A stretch of DNA of 11,702 nucleotides from Nitrospinota bacterium. GTDB lineage: Bacteria; Nitrospinota_A; JADGAW01. The stretch's first letter is position 1, and every line of letters begins with the position of its first letter. The notes beneath the pieces were generated by a model, which searched no databases, was not told the origin of the DNA, and saw only the letters and a list, made by a program, of their open reading frames with translations. Below are positions 1 through 5,772 of this stretch, piece after piece. The position numbers and the translations under genes are program-made. The stretch spans positions 1 to 11,702 of the forward strand of contig JADGAW010000045.1 in NCBI GenBank assembly GCA_015231815.1, given 5' to 3'.

Positions 1-375
1 ACGGGTCAAAGGCGGCGGCCTAATTGTCTCATCGTCAATGTGTTTGAGGATTTTCCGTATTTCCGATTGCGTGGAGATAAAAGCAATAATCCGCATTTCA
101 CCCCCACATTTGTTACAAGTAAGAGGGTCTGTCTCAAAAACCTTTTGGATCAACCTCGCCCAGGTGGAACACACCTTTCCTGATTCCGTTATACCTTGAA
201 CGCCTTCAACCTCAACGGCTTCATGCTCGCACAACTCCATCCAGACAAGATCAACATCTGATTTTTCCCATACATCACCGCGAGCCGCAGAGCCGAAGAT
301 AAATATTCCCTGACAGTTATCCTGTTGAGAAATTTCATCCAGCCATGGCTGAATCTTTTTGATGAGAATAGACAT
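1..375 (-). pseudogene. Chimeric ORF: nucleotidyltransferase N-terminus fused to IS91-family transposase C-terminus (partial, runs off left edge)
   Basis: An uninterrupted frame of 125 codons starts at ATG 375 and leaves the window at base 1. Residues 1 to about 60 look like a minimal (MNT-type) nucleotidyltransferase: a hydrophobic strand, then GSAARGD (28-34) and SDVDLVW (39-45), which matches the GSxxxG...DxD metal- and NTP-binding signature. From about residue 69 the protein changes character. WARLIQKVFETDPL (72-85), CNKCGGEMRIIAFI (87-100) and a RPPP stretch (119-122) match the C-terminal tail of IS91-type (Y2) transposases. The rest of the nucleotidyltransferase fold is missing, so activity is doubtful. 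The junction lies near bases 170-200. The segment looks more GC-rich by eye than most of the window, and no Shine-Dalgarno sequence precedes the ATG. The likely history is that a transposase 3' end was joined in frame to a truncated nucleotidyltransferase gene. The two-part assignment is by motif recognition only. Confidence 0.7.
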
Positions 376-458
376 GAAAGCTTTTATTATGGTTTATGGT
401 AAAAGCATTTTACGGCATTAAGCTTTATTTCAATGTCTCATCTGCGGGCAAGGTGTAG

Positions 459-464
459 TATAAT
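459..464 (+). promoter_or_regulatory. -10 box of the tRNA-fMet promoter
   Basis: A perfect TATAAT lies 14 bases before the first base of the tRNA, so transcription would begin about 8 bases upstream of the mature 5' end. No good -35 hexamer is visible at the expected distance, so the upstream element is weak or of another kind. Confidence 0.5.
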
Positions 465-478
465 ATGGGCTTTTTTAA

Positions 479-555
<77 letters not shown>

Positions 556-640
556 ATAGCCATGGGGGATTCCAGTTTACTTATTTTGTAAATTCCAAAC
601 CGACGTGCAACTTTTATAAATTAAGTTAGATGGTAATGTT

Positions 641-688
641 AACTGTTTAATTTAGATCTATGAAAATAGTATAAACAGTTGTACTATT
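641..688. repeat. Two overlapping inverted repeats that are mutually exclusive as RNA hairpins
   Basis: AACTGTTTA (641-649) is the exact reverse complement of TAAACAGTT (672-680), with a 22-base spacer. Independently, AATAGTA (665-671) is the exact reverse complement of TACTATT (682-688). The second hairpin holds the right arm of the first in its loop, so in RNA only one could form at a time. No gene follows on the plus strand, and the function, if any, is unknown. Confidence 0.4.
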
Positions 689-785
689 CTGATTTCGTTA
701 AGGTTGACACATTATTAACAGGAGGTATGGTGAGCATTTCATAAACCACTCTTAACTCTTTATTTCTTGACCTTATATAAGAAAC

Positions 786-801
786 TGTCACTTACATGAC
801 A
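786..801 (-). terminator. Weak candidate terminator hairpin after the SUMF1-fold gene
   Basis: Read on the minus strand, TGTCA and TGACA flank a six-base loop about 34 bases past the stop codon and are followed by GTTTCTT. The stem is only five base pairs and the T-tract is short, so this is a weak candidate. Confidence 0.2.
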
Positions 802-834
802 CTGGGAGAAAGAGTAAAAGAGCAAAGGGTAAAT

Positions 835-1728
835 TTACTGTGAACAACGGAACCCGTAATTAAAGTAGGTGAAGAAGGGTGAAAAGTTGTAGCGGAACGA
901 GGTACGGATGACGTACATATTATTGAACCAGGAGCCGCCGCGCAAAACACGAAAACTGCCATTAGAGGGGCCTTTGGGATTTTCTACTTCTCCTTTTCGG
1001 TAATAGGAGCCATCATACCAGTCATTCACCCATTCCCACATATTCCCCGCCATATGATAAGCACCATAAGGCGATTTTCCTTCACTAAGACTATTGACCT
1101 CCTGAAGGTCAGAAACCCTCTCTTCATGACCGTCGAAATCATATACTGCTAAAGCATGATTATTACCCGGTTCCTTATTACCCCACGGATATTTTCTTCC
1201 ATCAGTTCCCCTTGCCGCTTTTTCCCATTCAGCTTCTGTAGGAAGACGTTTCCCGACCCACCTACAGTAAGCATCAGCTCCATACCAATTTACATAATTA
1301 GCGGGTTTGTTTTCAAACCCTTTACGAGCCTTGAACTTTTGCACAGTCCGTTTCTGTTCGAGCTGCTTCCCCGGAACGTTCTTATAATATTTTTCTTCAA
1401 CGCCTTCATACATAATCGTACAGGAATCGCAATTGTAACCATTTTGAGCCAAATATTTACCAGCATTCCCCTCGGAATTAAGAAATTCTGCATACTGACT
1501 GGCAGTTGTCTCGTATTTATCAATCATAAAACCGTCTAGATACACATTATGAAGATTTTTCTCATCATCTCCGCTATCATTGCTTCCCATCTTGAACCAA
1601 CCTGCGGGAACTTCCACCATAGGGGTTTTGCCCGCAATGGCGGAACCTGATTTTTTCTCCTCACATTCTGAAATATATGCGCTCAATAAAACAAGTAATA
1701 CTACTGAATGAAATAGTACTGGCTTCAT
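835..1728 (-). CDS. Exported SUMF1-fold (formylglycine-generating-enzyme-like) protein lacking the catalytic cysteines
   Basis: A 297-residue protein with a hydrophobic leader (about 1-20) ending near a cysteine (C22). The residues before C22 (I-S-E) are not a standard lipobox, so a lipid anchor is uncertain. From about residue 37 to the end it is a SUMF1/FGE-sulfatase domain: VPAGWFKMGS (40-49), the DKYETTASQYAEFL segment (70-83), KRLPTEAEWEKAARG (160-174), YPWGN (180-184), MAGNMWEW (226-233), RVLRGGSW (260-267) and terminal GFRC (292-295). True formylglycine-generating enzymes carry two copper-binding cysteines between RGGSW and GFRC. This stretch contains none, so sulfatase activation is unlikely, and the fold may serve in ligand binding or a structural role. 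C100 and C103 form a C-x2-C pair. A strong Shine-Dalgarno sequence five bases before the ATG decides the start. No sulfatase gene is nearby. Confidence 0.85.
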   Translation of the reverse strand: MKPVLFHSVVLLVLLSAYISECEEKKSGSAIAGKTPMVEVPAGWFKMGSNDSGDDEKNLHNVYLDGFMIDKYETTASQYAEFLNSEGNAGKYLAQNGYNCDSCTIMYEGVEEKYYKNVPGKQLEQKRTVQKFKARKGFENKPANYVNWYGADAYCRWVGKRLPTEAEWEKAARGTDGRKYPWGNKEPGNNHALAVYDFDGHEERVSDLQEVNSLSEGKSPYGAYHMAGNMWEWVNDWYDGSYYRKGEVENPKGPSNGSFRVLRGGSWFNNMYVIRTSFRYNFSPFFTYFNYGFRCSQ

Positions 1729-1732
1729 GTAT

Positions 1733-1740
1733 TCCTCCTT
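1733..1740 (-). promoter_or_regulatory. Strong ribosome binding site of the SUMF1-fold gene
   Basis: The minus strand reads AAGGAGGA, giving GGAGG five bases from the ATG at 1728. It is the only near-perfect, well-spaced Shine-Dalgarno sequence in front of a gene in this window. Confidence 0.85.
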
Positions 1741-1797
1741 GACAGTTGTATATTAGATTTTCATTTTTAATGTTTTCTCGTCGAGTTCTACCTCATG

Positions 1798-1826
1798 ATT
1801 CTATCGAACTCTTGAAACAATTACAA
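1798..1826 (-). promoter_or_regulatory. Candidate sigma70-type promoter of the SUMF1-fold gene
   Basis: On the minus strand TTGTAA (1821-1826) and TAGAAT (1798-1803) are separated by exactly 17 bases. Each hexamer is a near match to the consensus. The ATG is about 70 bases further on. This would let the gene be expressed apart from the NlpC/P60 gene upstream of it. Confidence 0.4.
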
Positions 1827-1843
1827 TTTGTACTCATGTTACT

Positions 1844-2353
1844 TTAATAAGACAATACTTTTGACTTACCTGTTAACTGGATTCTTCGTCCTTGCCAATA
1901 ACGTTTTGACCAATACAAATTCTTTAGAGTAGAGATAATTACTCCAACACTTCTTGAGGAATGGATGAACTTCTTTTTTCCGAGATAAAGACCAACATGT
2001 CGGGTTCTTCGACGGGTTTTGAAAAAAACCAAATCTCCTGGACGAAGTTCGTCTCTTTCAACATAAGCTCCAATCTTCGACTGTAGTATAGTCGTTCTTG
2101 GTATTGAGACATCAAAACCGTTAAGCAGTAATGTTTGCACTAAGCCAGAACAATCAATACCCCGTTTATTAAGTCCACCATAGCGGTATGGAACTGATTT
2201 CCATTCGTTGAACTGGGAAATTAAGGTATTAACTATCAACTCTTCATTATATCCAAGACCTCCTCCAATTATTTTACTCGGCTGTCGAGGGGGTTCTTTT
2301 TTAGCACAACTGGCAAGAAAAAGAACAAGGAAAATGATTAATAATTTTTTCAT
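1844..2353 (-). CDS. NlpC/P60-family peptidoglycan hydrolase, lipoprotein
   Basis: A 169-residue protein when started at ATG 2353. The leader MKKLLIIFLVLFLASC ends in a canonical lipobox (LASC), so C16 should be lipidated and the protein held at the outer or inner membrane facing the periplasm. The frame stays open to an ATG at 2395, but the extra 14 residues would bury the signal peptide, so the shorter start is preferred. Neither start has a clear Shine-Dalgarno sequence. The NlpC/P60 domain is complete: YRYGG (56-60), the nucleophile in DCSG (C68), the RPGDLVFF segment (104-111), the catalytic His in RHVGLYLG (H119), and the third catalytic residue in FIHSS (H131). Family members cleave the D-Glu-to-diamino-acid bond in peptide stems of peptidoglycan. 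It lies 115 bases before the SUMF1-fold gene on the same strand and diverges from rph. Confidence 0.88.
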   Translation of the reverse strand: MKKLLIIFLVLFLASCAKKEPPRQPSKIIGGGLGYNEELIVNTLISQFNEWKSVPYRYGGLNKRGIDCSGLVQTLLLNGFDVSIPRTTILQSKIGAYVERDELRPGDLVFFKTRRRTRHVGLYLGKKKFIHSSRSVGVIISTLKNLYWSKRYWQGRRIQLTGKSKVLSY

Positions 2354-2402
2354 AATTAATTTTACGATATTTTTTTGACAACAATACAATACCATTAAAA
2401 TA

Positions 2403-2430
2403 AATATACCTTTGTCTTTTTTAAGAACAA
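2403..2430 (-). promoter_or_regulatory. Candidate promoter of the NlpC/P60 lipoprotein gene
   Basis: On the minus strand TTGTTC (2425-2430) and TATATT (2403-2408) are 16 bases apart. The predicted transcript start is about 40 bases before the ATG at 2353. This supports the shorter start codon, because little room would be left upstream of the ATG at 2395. Confidence 0.35.
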
Positions 2431-2446
2431 AATGATATAACTTGAT

Positions 2447-2473
2447 GCTTATTTATGCTGTTCAGCAATAAGC
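2447..2473. promoter_or_regulatory. Long interrupted inverted repeat between divergent NlpC/P60 and rph genes
   Basis: GCTTATT plus GCTG on the left pairs with CAGC plus AATAAGC on the right. That is 11 base pairs with a three-base bulge (TAT) and a two-base loop. It lies about 45 bases before the rph start and behind the candidate NlpC promoter. Neither strand shows a T-tract on the correct side, so it is not an intrinsic terminator. An operator or a 5'-leader hairpin is possible. Confidence 0.4.
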
Positions 2474-2517
2474 AAAAACACTTAAACTGATTGTAAACAA
2501 TAATAATAGAGATAAAT

Positions 2518-3252
2518 ATGAGAATTGATGAAAGAAAAAATGATGAACTCAGAAAAATTACGGTTGTGAAAAACTACCTTCCTCATGCGGAAGGTTCTGT
2601 ACTCATTTGTTTTGGCAACACCCATGTTGTTTGTGCTGCTTCTGTTGAGGAAAAAGTACCCCCATTTCAAAAAGCAAAAGCAGAAGGCTGGGTTACCGCT
2701 GAATATGGGATGCTCCCTCGTTCAACAGGAACACGGATGAGAAGGGAAGTCTCCGCAGGAAAACCCTCTGGCAGAACTCAGGAAATTCAACGGCTTATTG
2801 GAAGATCACTGAGAGGAGTTACAAACTTGAAAAAACTGGGTGAGCGACAAATCACTATCGACTGTGATGTTATTCGGGCAGATGGAGGAACCAGAACTGC
2901 ATCTATTTCCGGAGGATTTATCGCTCTTGCTCTGGCGATTGAAAAGCTTATGCAGGAAGAGAAAATTAAGGAAAACCCGCTTATTTCCTATGTTGGTGCA
3001 ATTTCAGCAGGAATTTGGAATGGTCAGCCACTTCTTGACCTTAATTATCATGAAGATTCTTCCGCTGAAGTTGACTTCAATGTAATCATGAACGAAAAAG
3101 GAGAGTATATTGAAATACAGGGAACGGCAGAAGGTGTTCCCTTTAATAAGGAACAACGAAATAGCATGTTAGATCTTTCCGAAAAAGGAATTAAAGAAAT
3201 TATTCAAACCCAGAAAGAAATAATCGGGGATTTTTCACAAACAATCGCTTAA
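2518..3252 (+). CDS. rph: Ribonuclease PH
   Basis: A 244-residue protein, the usual length for RNase PH, which trims tRNA 3' ends phosphorolytically in the cytoplasm and forms a hexamer. Family signatures run end to end: the N-terminal RIDERKNDELR (2-12), WVTAEYGMLPRSTGTRMRRE (58-77), GRTQEIQRLIGRSLR (85-99, with the phosphate-binding Arg86), CDVIRADGGTRTASISG (116-132), LDLNYHEDSSAEVDFN (173-188, catalytic acidic residues) and EIQGTAEG (199-206). The start at MRIDERKND matches the family's normal N-terminus. Only a poor purine stretch (AGAGA) precedes it. In many bacteria rph is followed by the XTP/dITP pyrophosphatase gene. Here the next gene is convergent mqnA, so rph appears to be a single-gene unit. 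Confidence 0.97.
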   Translation: MRIDERKNDELRKITVVKNYLPHAEGSVLICFGNTHVVCAASVEEKVPPFQKAKAEGWVTAEYGMLPRSTGTRMRREVSAGKPSGRTQEIQRLIGRSLRGVTNLKKLGERQITIDCDVIRADGGTRTASISGGFIALALAIEKLMQEEKIKENPLISYVGAISAGIWNGQPLLDLNYHEDSSAEVDFNVIMNEKGEYIEIQGTAEGVPFNKEQRNSMLDLSEKGIKEIIQTQKEIIGDFSQTIA

Positions 3253-3360
3253 TACTCTATAAGTAAAAATAGATAAGCTCAAAGCAGTGTCAAAATTATA
3301 TGCTGTTTTTTAAATTATTTACTGCTCTACTGGTTTAGTTCTTCATGAGGTGAAAATTTT

Positions 3361-4122
3361 CTACAGGTCATACTTATTCGCTAAAGCAATAAAATGGTTC
3401 AACCCTTCTTCTGCTTCTTTGTCTAATTGATATTGAATATTTTCTTTTAAATAGCTCTCACAAATTTTTTTATCTAATTGGTACCTTTGAGATGCAAAAT
3501 CAATGAGTTCATGAAAGTGGCGGGAAGAGTATTCAATACATTCCTGAAAAAGAATATTTAATGTATGAGCAGTGTCTGAGTTTTTAGCAAGAGCGACTGC
3601 ATGAACAAACTTTTTTCCCGTTAGCTCAAACCATAGTTCCCCTAAGTCATAGTTTCTCATACCTGATGTTTGTTCATGAAAGTGGAAGTTATCATCTCCT
3701 ATAACCATGAAGGCAGATTGTTTTTCGGCTGGAAATCCATTTTTATAGTCTAGAGTTTTATATTCAATTTTATTTGCAATCCCCTTGAGAGATAGAATGA
3801 TTTTTAACATTACGTGAGAAGTTCTTGAACGAGTATCGAGAAAGATTGTTTTTATCTCTTCAAGTGGGTTTTGTGAATAAAGGCATACCGTTTTAACCTT
3901 CCCTTTTGATGAAATACAAAAGGAGTCTATTCGGTTCAGAGCATTATTTCGTAAAACTATAGATGGAACAACCCCTGAAAAAGTATCTGTTGTTTGGATT
4001 TTCTCTACAATTTCTGATGGTGAAAAATAGTTCAACGTAATTTCTTCTCCCATAATACCTTTTTCAATGGGAAATGTTACAGGTGTTGAGTTAAGGAAAT
4101 CATGAATATAGAATGGTATCAC
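3361..4122 (-). CDS. mqnA: Chorismate dehydratase MqnA (futalosine pathway of menaquinone synthesis)
   Basis: A 253-residue cytoplasmic protein of the MqnA/MqnD periplasmic-binding-like fold. MqnA dehydrates chorismate to 3-enolpyruvylbenzoate, the first committed step of the futalosine route. Recognisable segments in order are an N-terminal IPFYIHDFLNSTPVTFPIE (like IPYLNAxPLTYGLE), VVPSIVLRNN, a CISSKGKVKTVCLYSQNPLEEIKTI-type stretch, LDTRSRTSHVMLKIIL (the conserved DTxSRTS loop), VIGDDNF, and YDLGELWFELTGKKFVHAVA. The start must be GTG at 4122: an in-frame stop lies four codons upstream and the next ATG would remove most of the first strand. No Shine-Dalgarno sequence is visible. No other mqn gene is in the window, so the pathway genes are dispersed. 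It converges with rph and diverges from mlaC. Confidence 0.88.
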   Translation of the reverse strand: MIPFYIHDFLNSTPVTFPIEKGIMGEEITLNYFSPSEIVEKIQTTDTFSGVVPSIVLRNNALNRIDSFCISSKGKVKTVCLYSQNPLEEIKTIFLDTRSRTSHVMLKIILSLKGIANKIEYKTLDYKNGFPAEKQSAFMVIGDDNFHFHEQTSGMRNYDLGELWFELTGKKFVHAVALAKNSDTAHTLNILFQECIEYSSRHFHELIDFASQRYQLDKKICESYLKENIQYQLDKEAEEGLNHFIALANKYDL

Positions 4123-4192
4123 GGCACTGGGAAATCAACGGTTTTTTTAACCCTTCTGAAGTGAAGGAACATGTTAAATAGAATAAATTAAA

Positions 4193-4204
4193 GTATAATT
4201 ATAC
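4193..4204. promoter_or_regulatory. Self-complementary -10 element shared by mqnA and mlaC
   Basis: The 12 bases GTATAATTATAC are a perfect palindrome, so a TATAAT occurs on both strands: 4194-4199 plus and 4198-4203 minus. It lies about 63 bases before the mlaC ATG and about 75 bases before the mqnA GTG, in the only gap between these divergent genes. No strong -35 hexamer is visible in either direction. Confidence 0.5.
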
Positions 4205-4261
4205 CCCTTGTTTGTGTATGTTTTATTGCACTTAAGATGTTATTAATTTAACCCCGTTCCC

Positions 4262-4876
4262 ATGAATAAAATACTGTTTTCTTTTTTCTTTTCTTTTCTT
4301 TTTCTCATCAATGGAACAGTTTCGTATGCTGAAATCGACACAGATGAAGGAAAAAAGCAACTTGAGTCTTCACTAACATCGTTAATTGAGGTTTTAGTGG
4401 ACGAAAAACTAAAAGACAACAAAACTGAAAGAAGAGCGGAAATTAAGAAAATTCTTTTCTCCCGGTTTAGCCCTGAAGAAATGTCCAAAAGAACTCTGGG
4501 TAAAAAATGGAAGGGAATTAGTAAAGAGGAAAAGGAAAAGTTCATTGATGTTTTCGGAAAAATTACCGTGGAATCGTATATAGGAAAAATTGAGGGCTAC
4601 AGCAATGAAAAAGTAGTATACAATGACGTAGAATTATTGAATAAGCGGTACCTTAAAGTTGATACCTCAGTATTAGGTGGCAAAGAAAGTTTTTCTGTAA
4701 TTTATATGATGAAGAAGTTTGATAATGACTGGCTGGTTTTTGATATCATTATTGAAGGGGTTAGTCTGGTTGCAAATTATCGGGCTCAATTTAATTCAAT
4801 ACTTGAGAAGAAGACTTTTGGTGCGTTATTAAATCAGTTGGAAGAATCATTAACAAAGATGGAACAAGCGAAATAA
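4262..4876 (+). CDS. mlaC: Periplasmic phospholipid-binding protein MlaC (Tgt2/MlaC family)
   Basis: A 204-residue protein with a clear Sec signal peptide: MNK, a very hydrophobic core, and cleavage expected after SYA at residue 23. The mature part carries the MlaC hallmarks: RRAEIKKILFSRFSPEEM (57-74), LGKKWKGISKEEKEKFIDVF (79-98), a YIGKIEGYS segment (106-114), DIIIEGVSLVANYRAQF (161-177) and a C-terminal FGALLNQLEESL helix. MlaC carries phospholipid across the periplasm between the outer-membrane MlaA complex and the inner-membrane MlaFEDB transporter. It is usually encoded with mlaD, mlaE and mlaF, but here it stands away from them. The downstream aminotransferase gene begins 58 bases later on the same strand and may be co-transcribed. 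The ATG has no Shine-Dalgarno sequence; the signal peptide fixes the start. Confidence 0.9.
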   Translation: MNKILFSFFFSFLFLINGTVSYAEIDTDEGKKQLESSLTSLIEVLVDEKLKDNKTERRAEIKKILFSRFSPEEMSKRTLGKKWKGISKEEKEKFIDVFGKITVESYIGKIEGYSNEKVVYNDVELLNKRYLKVDTSVLGGKESFSVIYMMKKFDNDWLVFDIIIEGVSLVANYRAQFNSILEKKTFGALLNQLEESLTKMEQAK

Positions 4877-4934
4877 AGAGTTAGAAGTACCTTACTTAAT
4901 AGCCTCTACCATTAGCATTAATCCACAGAACTGT

Positions 4935-5771
4935 ATGTATATTTTCGATGACGGTAAATGGGACATCCACAGCGACAATCTCATTGCCCCATTAAACTTT
5001 TCTTTCCTCTTTGGCTGCGGGATTTTTGATACGTTACCTATTTACAATAAAAAACCGCTTTGTATGCATTTTCACCTTGAGCGTCTCTTTAATTCCATAC
5101 AATACTTTGGAATTCCTTTTGATAATAGCCCAGAAGATATTACCAGCATTGTTTTGGATGGCATTGAAAAATATGATGTTCACGAAGGAAAGATAAGAAT
5201 AGTTGTAGATTTTGGAACGGGCTCAAAGGAGGATTATTTTAAAAGGAGCAAGAATGCTTCTTTAGTTGTTTTATTAATTCCTTCGGTTATTCATAAAAAA
5301 GGTAAACGAAGCTGGAAATTAACCAAGGGATGGTTTAACAGAAGTAAAACCAATGTTATTTTCAAGCATAAAACAACTTCCATTATGGAAAATTTTATTT
5401 CCCGGGAACGTTTAAAAAACTCCGAGTTTGATGAAGCTGTTCTTACCACTGATGACGGAATTTTGCTCGAATGCATTTTTTCCAATATTTTTTATATTAA
5501 GAACGACGTGGTTTACACTCCTTCCCTTGACTTACCAATACTTAATGGAACGATGAGACGATTTGTTCTGGAGAGATGTTCGGAAAAAGGAATTGCGATA
5601 GAAGAAATTATAACTAACCTTGATGTATTAAACGAGGTTGATGCTTTCTTTGTAACAAACTCTATCTCCGGTGCTGTTCCCATTGAGTTTTACAATGGAA
5701 AAACCTATAGAACTGACCACCCCCTCATGGACAAAATTGTAGAAATTTGCGAAAAAGAATACTTTGCTTAA
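4935..5771 (+). CDS. pabC: PLP-dependent class IV aminotransferase fold enzyme, probably 4-amino-4-deoxychorismate lyase
   Basis: A 278-residue fold-type IV PLP enzyme. The N-terminal domain has the FGCGIFDTLPIYNKKP segment (26-41) followed by HLERLFNSIQYFGIP (47-61), where Arg50 is the conserved phosphate-region Arg. The Schiff-base lysine is Lys146 in HKTTSIMENF. Next come DEAVLTTDDGILLE (166-179, with Glu179 where the family's PLP-contacting Glu sits), FSNIFYIKND (182-191) and ILNGTMRRFVLE. The closing FFVTNSISGAVPI resembles the TNSxxGxxPV signature typical of PabC, which releases p-aminobenzoate for folate. Branched-chain or D-amino-acid aminotransferase remains possible, because these share most motifs. 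It follows mlaC by 58 bases with no Shine-Dalgarno sequence. Its stop is one base from the stop of convergent murA. Confidence 0.75.
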   Translation: MYIFDDGKWDIHSDNLIAPLNFSFLFGCGIFDTLPIYNKKPLCMHFHLERLFNSIQYFGIPFDNSPEDITSIVLDGIEKYDVHEGKIRIVVDFGTGSKEDYFKRSKNASLVVLLIPSVIHKKGKRSWKLTKGWFNRSKTNVIFKHKTTSIMENFISRERLKNSEFDEAVLTTDDGILLECIFSNIFYIKNDVVYTPSLDLPILNGTMRRFVLERCSEKGIAIEEIITNLDVLNEVDAFFVTNSISGAVPIEFYNGKTYRTDHPLMDKIVEICEKEYFA

Positions 5772-5772
5772 A

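Larger units (their letters stand above)
556..834. other. Gene-free spacer between tRNA-fMet and the SUMF1-fold gene
   Basis: These 279 bases contain no credible coding frame on either strand. They hold a pair of overlapping inverted repeats (641-688) and a small hairpin just past the end of the SUMF1-fold gene (786-801), both listed separately. A TTGACA (704-709) and a GGAGG (721-725) occur close together but lead only to a reading frame of a few codons. No strong terminator for the tRNA was seen. Confidence 0.6.

Noticed and set aside
380..406. Inverted repeat GCTTTTA / TAAAAGC with a 13-base spacer containing a tandem TTATGGT-like repeat
   Set aside because: It is short and AT-rich, has no T-tract for a terminator, and is not clearly placed to control the chimeric frame or the tRNA.
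704..745. TTGACA followed 16 bases later by TATGGT, and a GGAGG placed correctly before a GTG
   Set aside because: The reading frame after the GTG is only four sense codons and there is no gene downstream on the plus strand. The -10 match is poor, so this is probably chance.
1156..1539. Plus-strand open frame of 127 codons
   Set aside because: It lies wholly inside the SUMF1-fold gene on the opposite strand, has no recognisable motif and no ribosome binding site, and is a shadow of the real gene.
2354..2395. Longer start for the NlpC/P60 gene at 2395
   Set aside because: It would put 14 extra residues before a textbook lipoprotein signal peptide, and the candidate promoter leaves almost no leader for it.
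3283..3326. AGCAGT and ACTGCT as a possible bidirectional terminator between rph and mqnA
   Set aside because: The six-base arms are 32 bases apart with a long AT-rich loop. Several equally weak pairings exist, so no terminator can be assigned.
4882..4905. Small hairpin (AAGTA / TACTT) between mlaC and the pabC-like gene as a terminator
   Set aside because: The stem is five base pairs of mostly A:T with no T-tract. It is too weak to argue that the two genes are separate transcripts.
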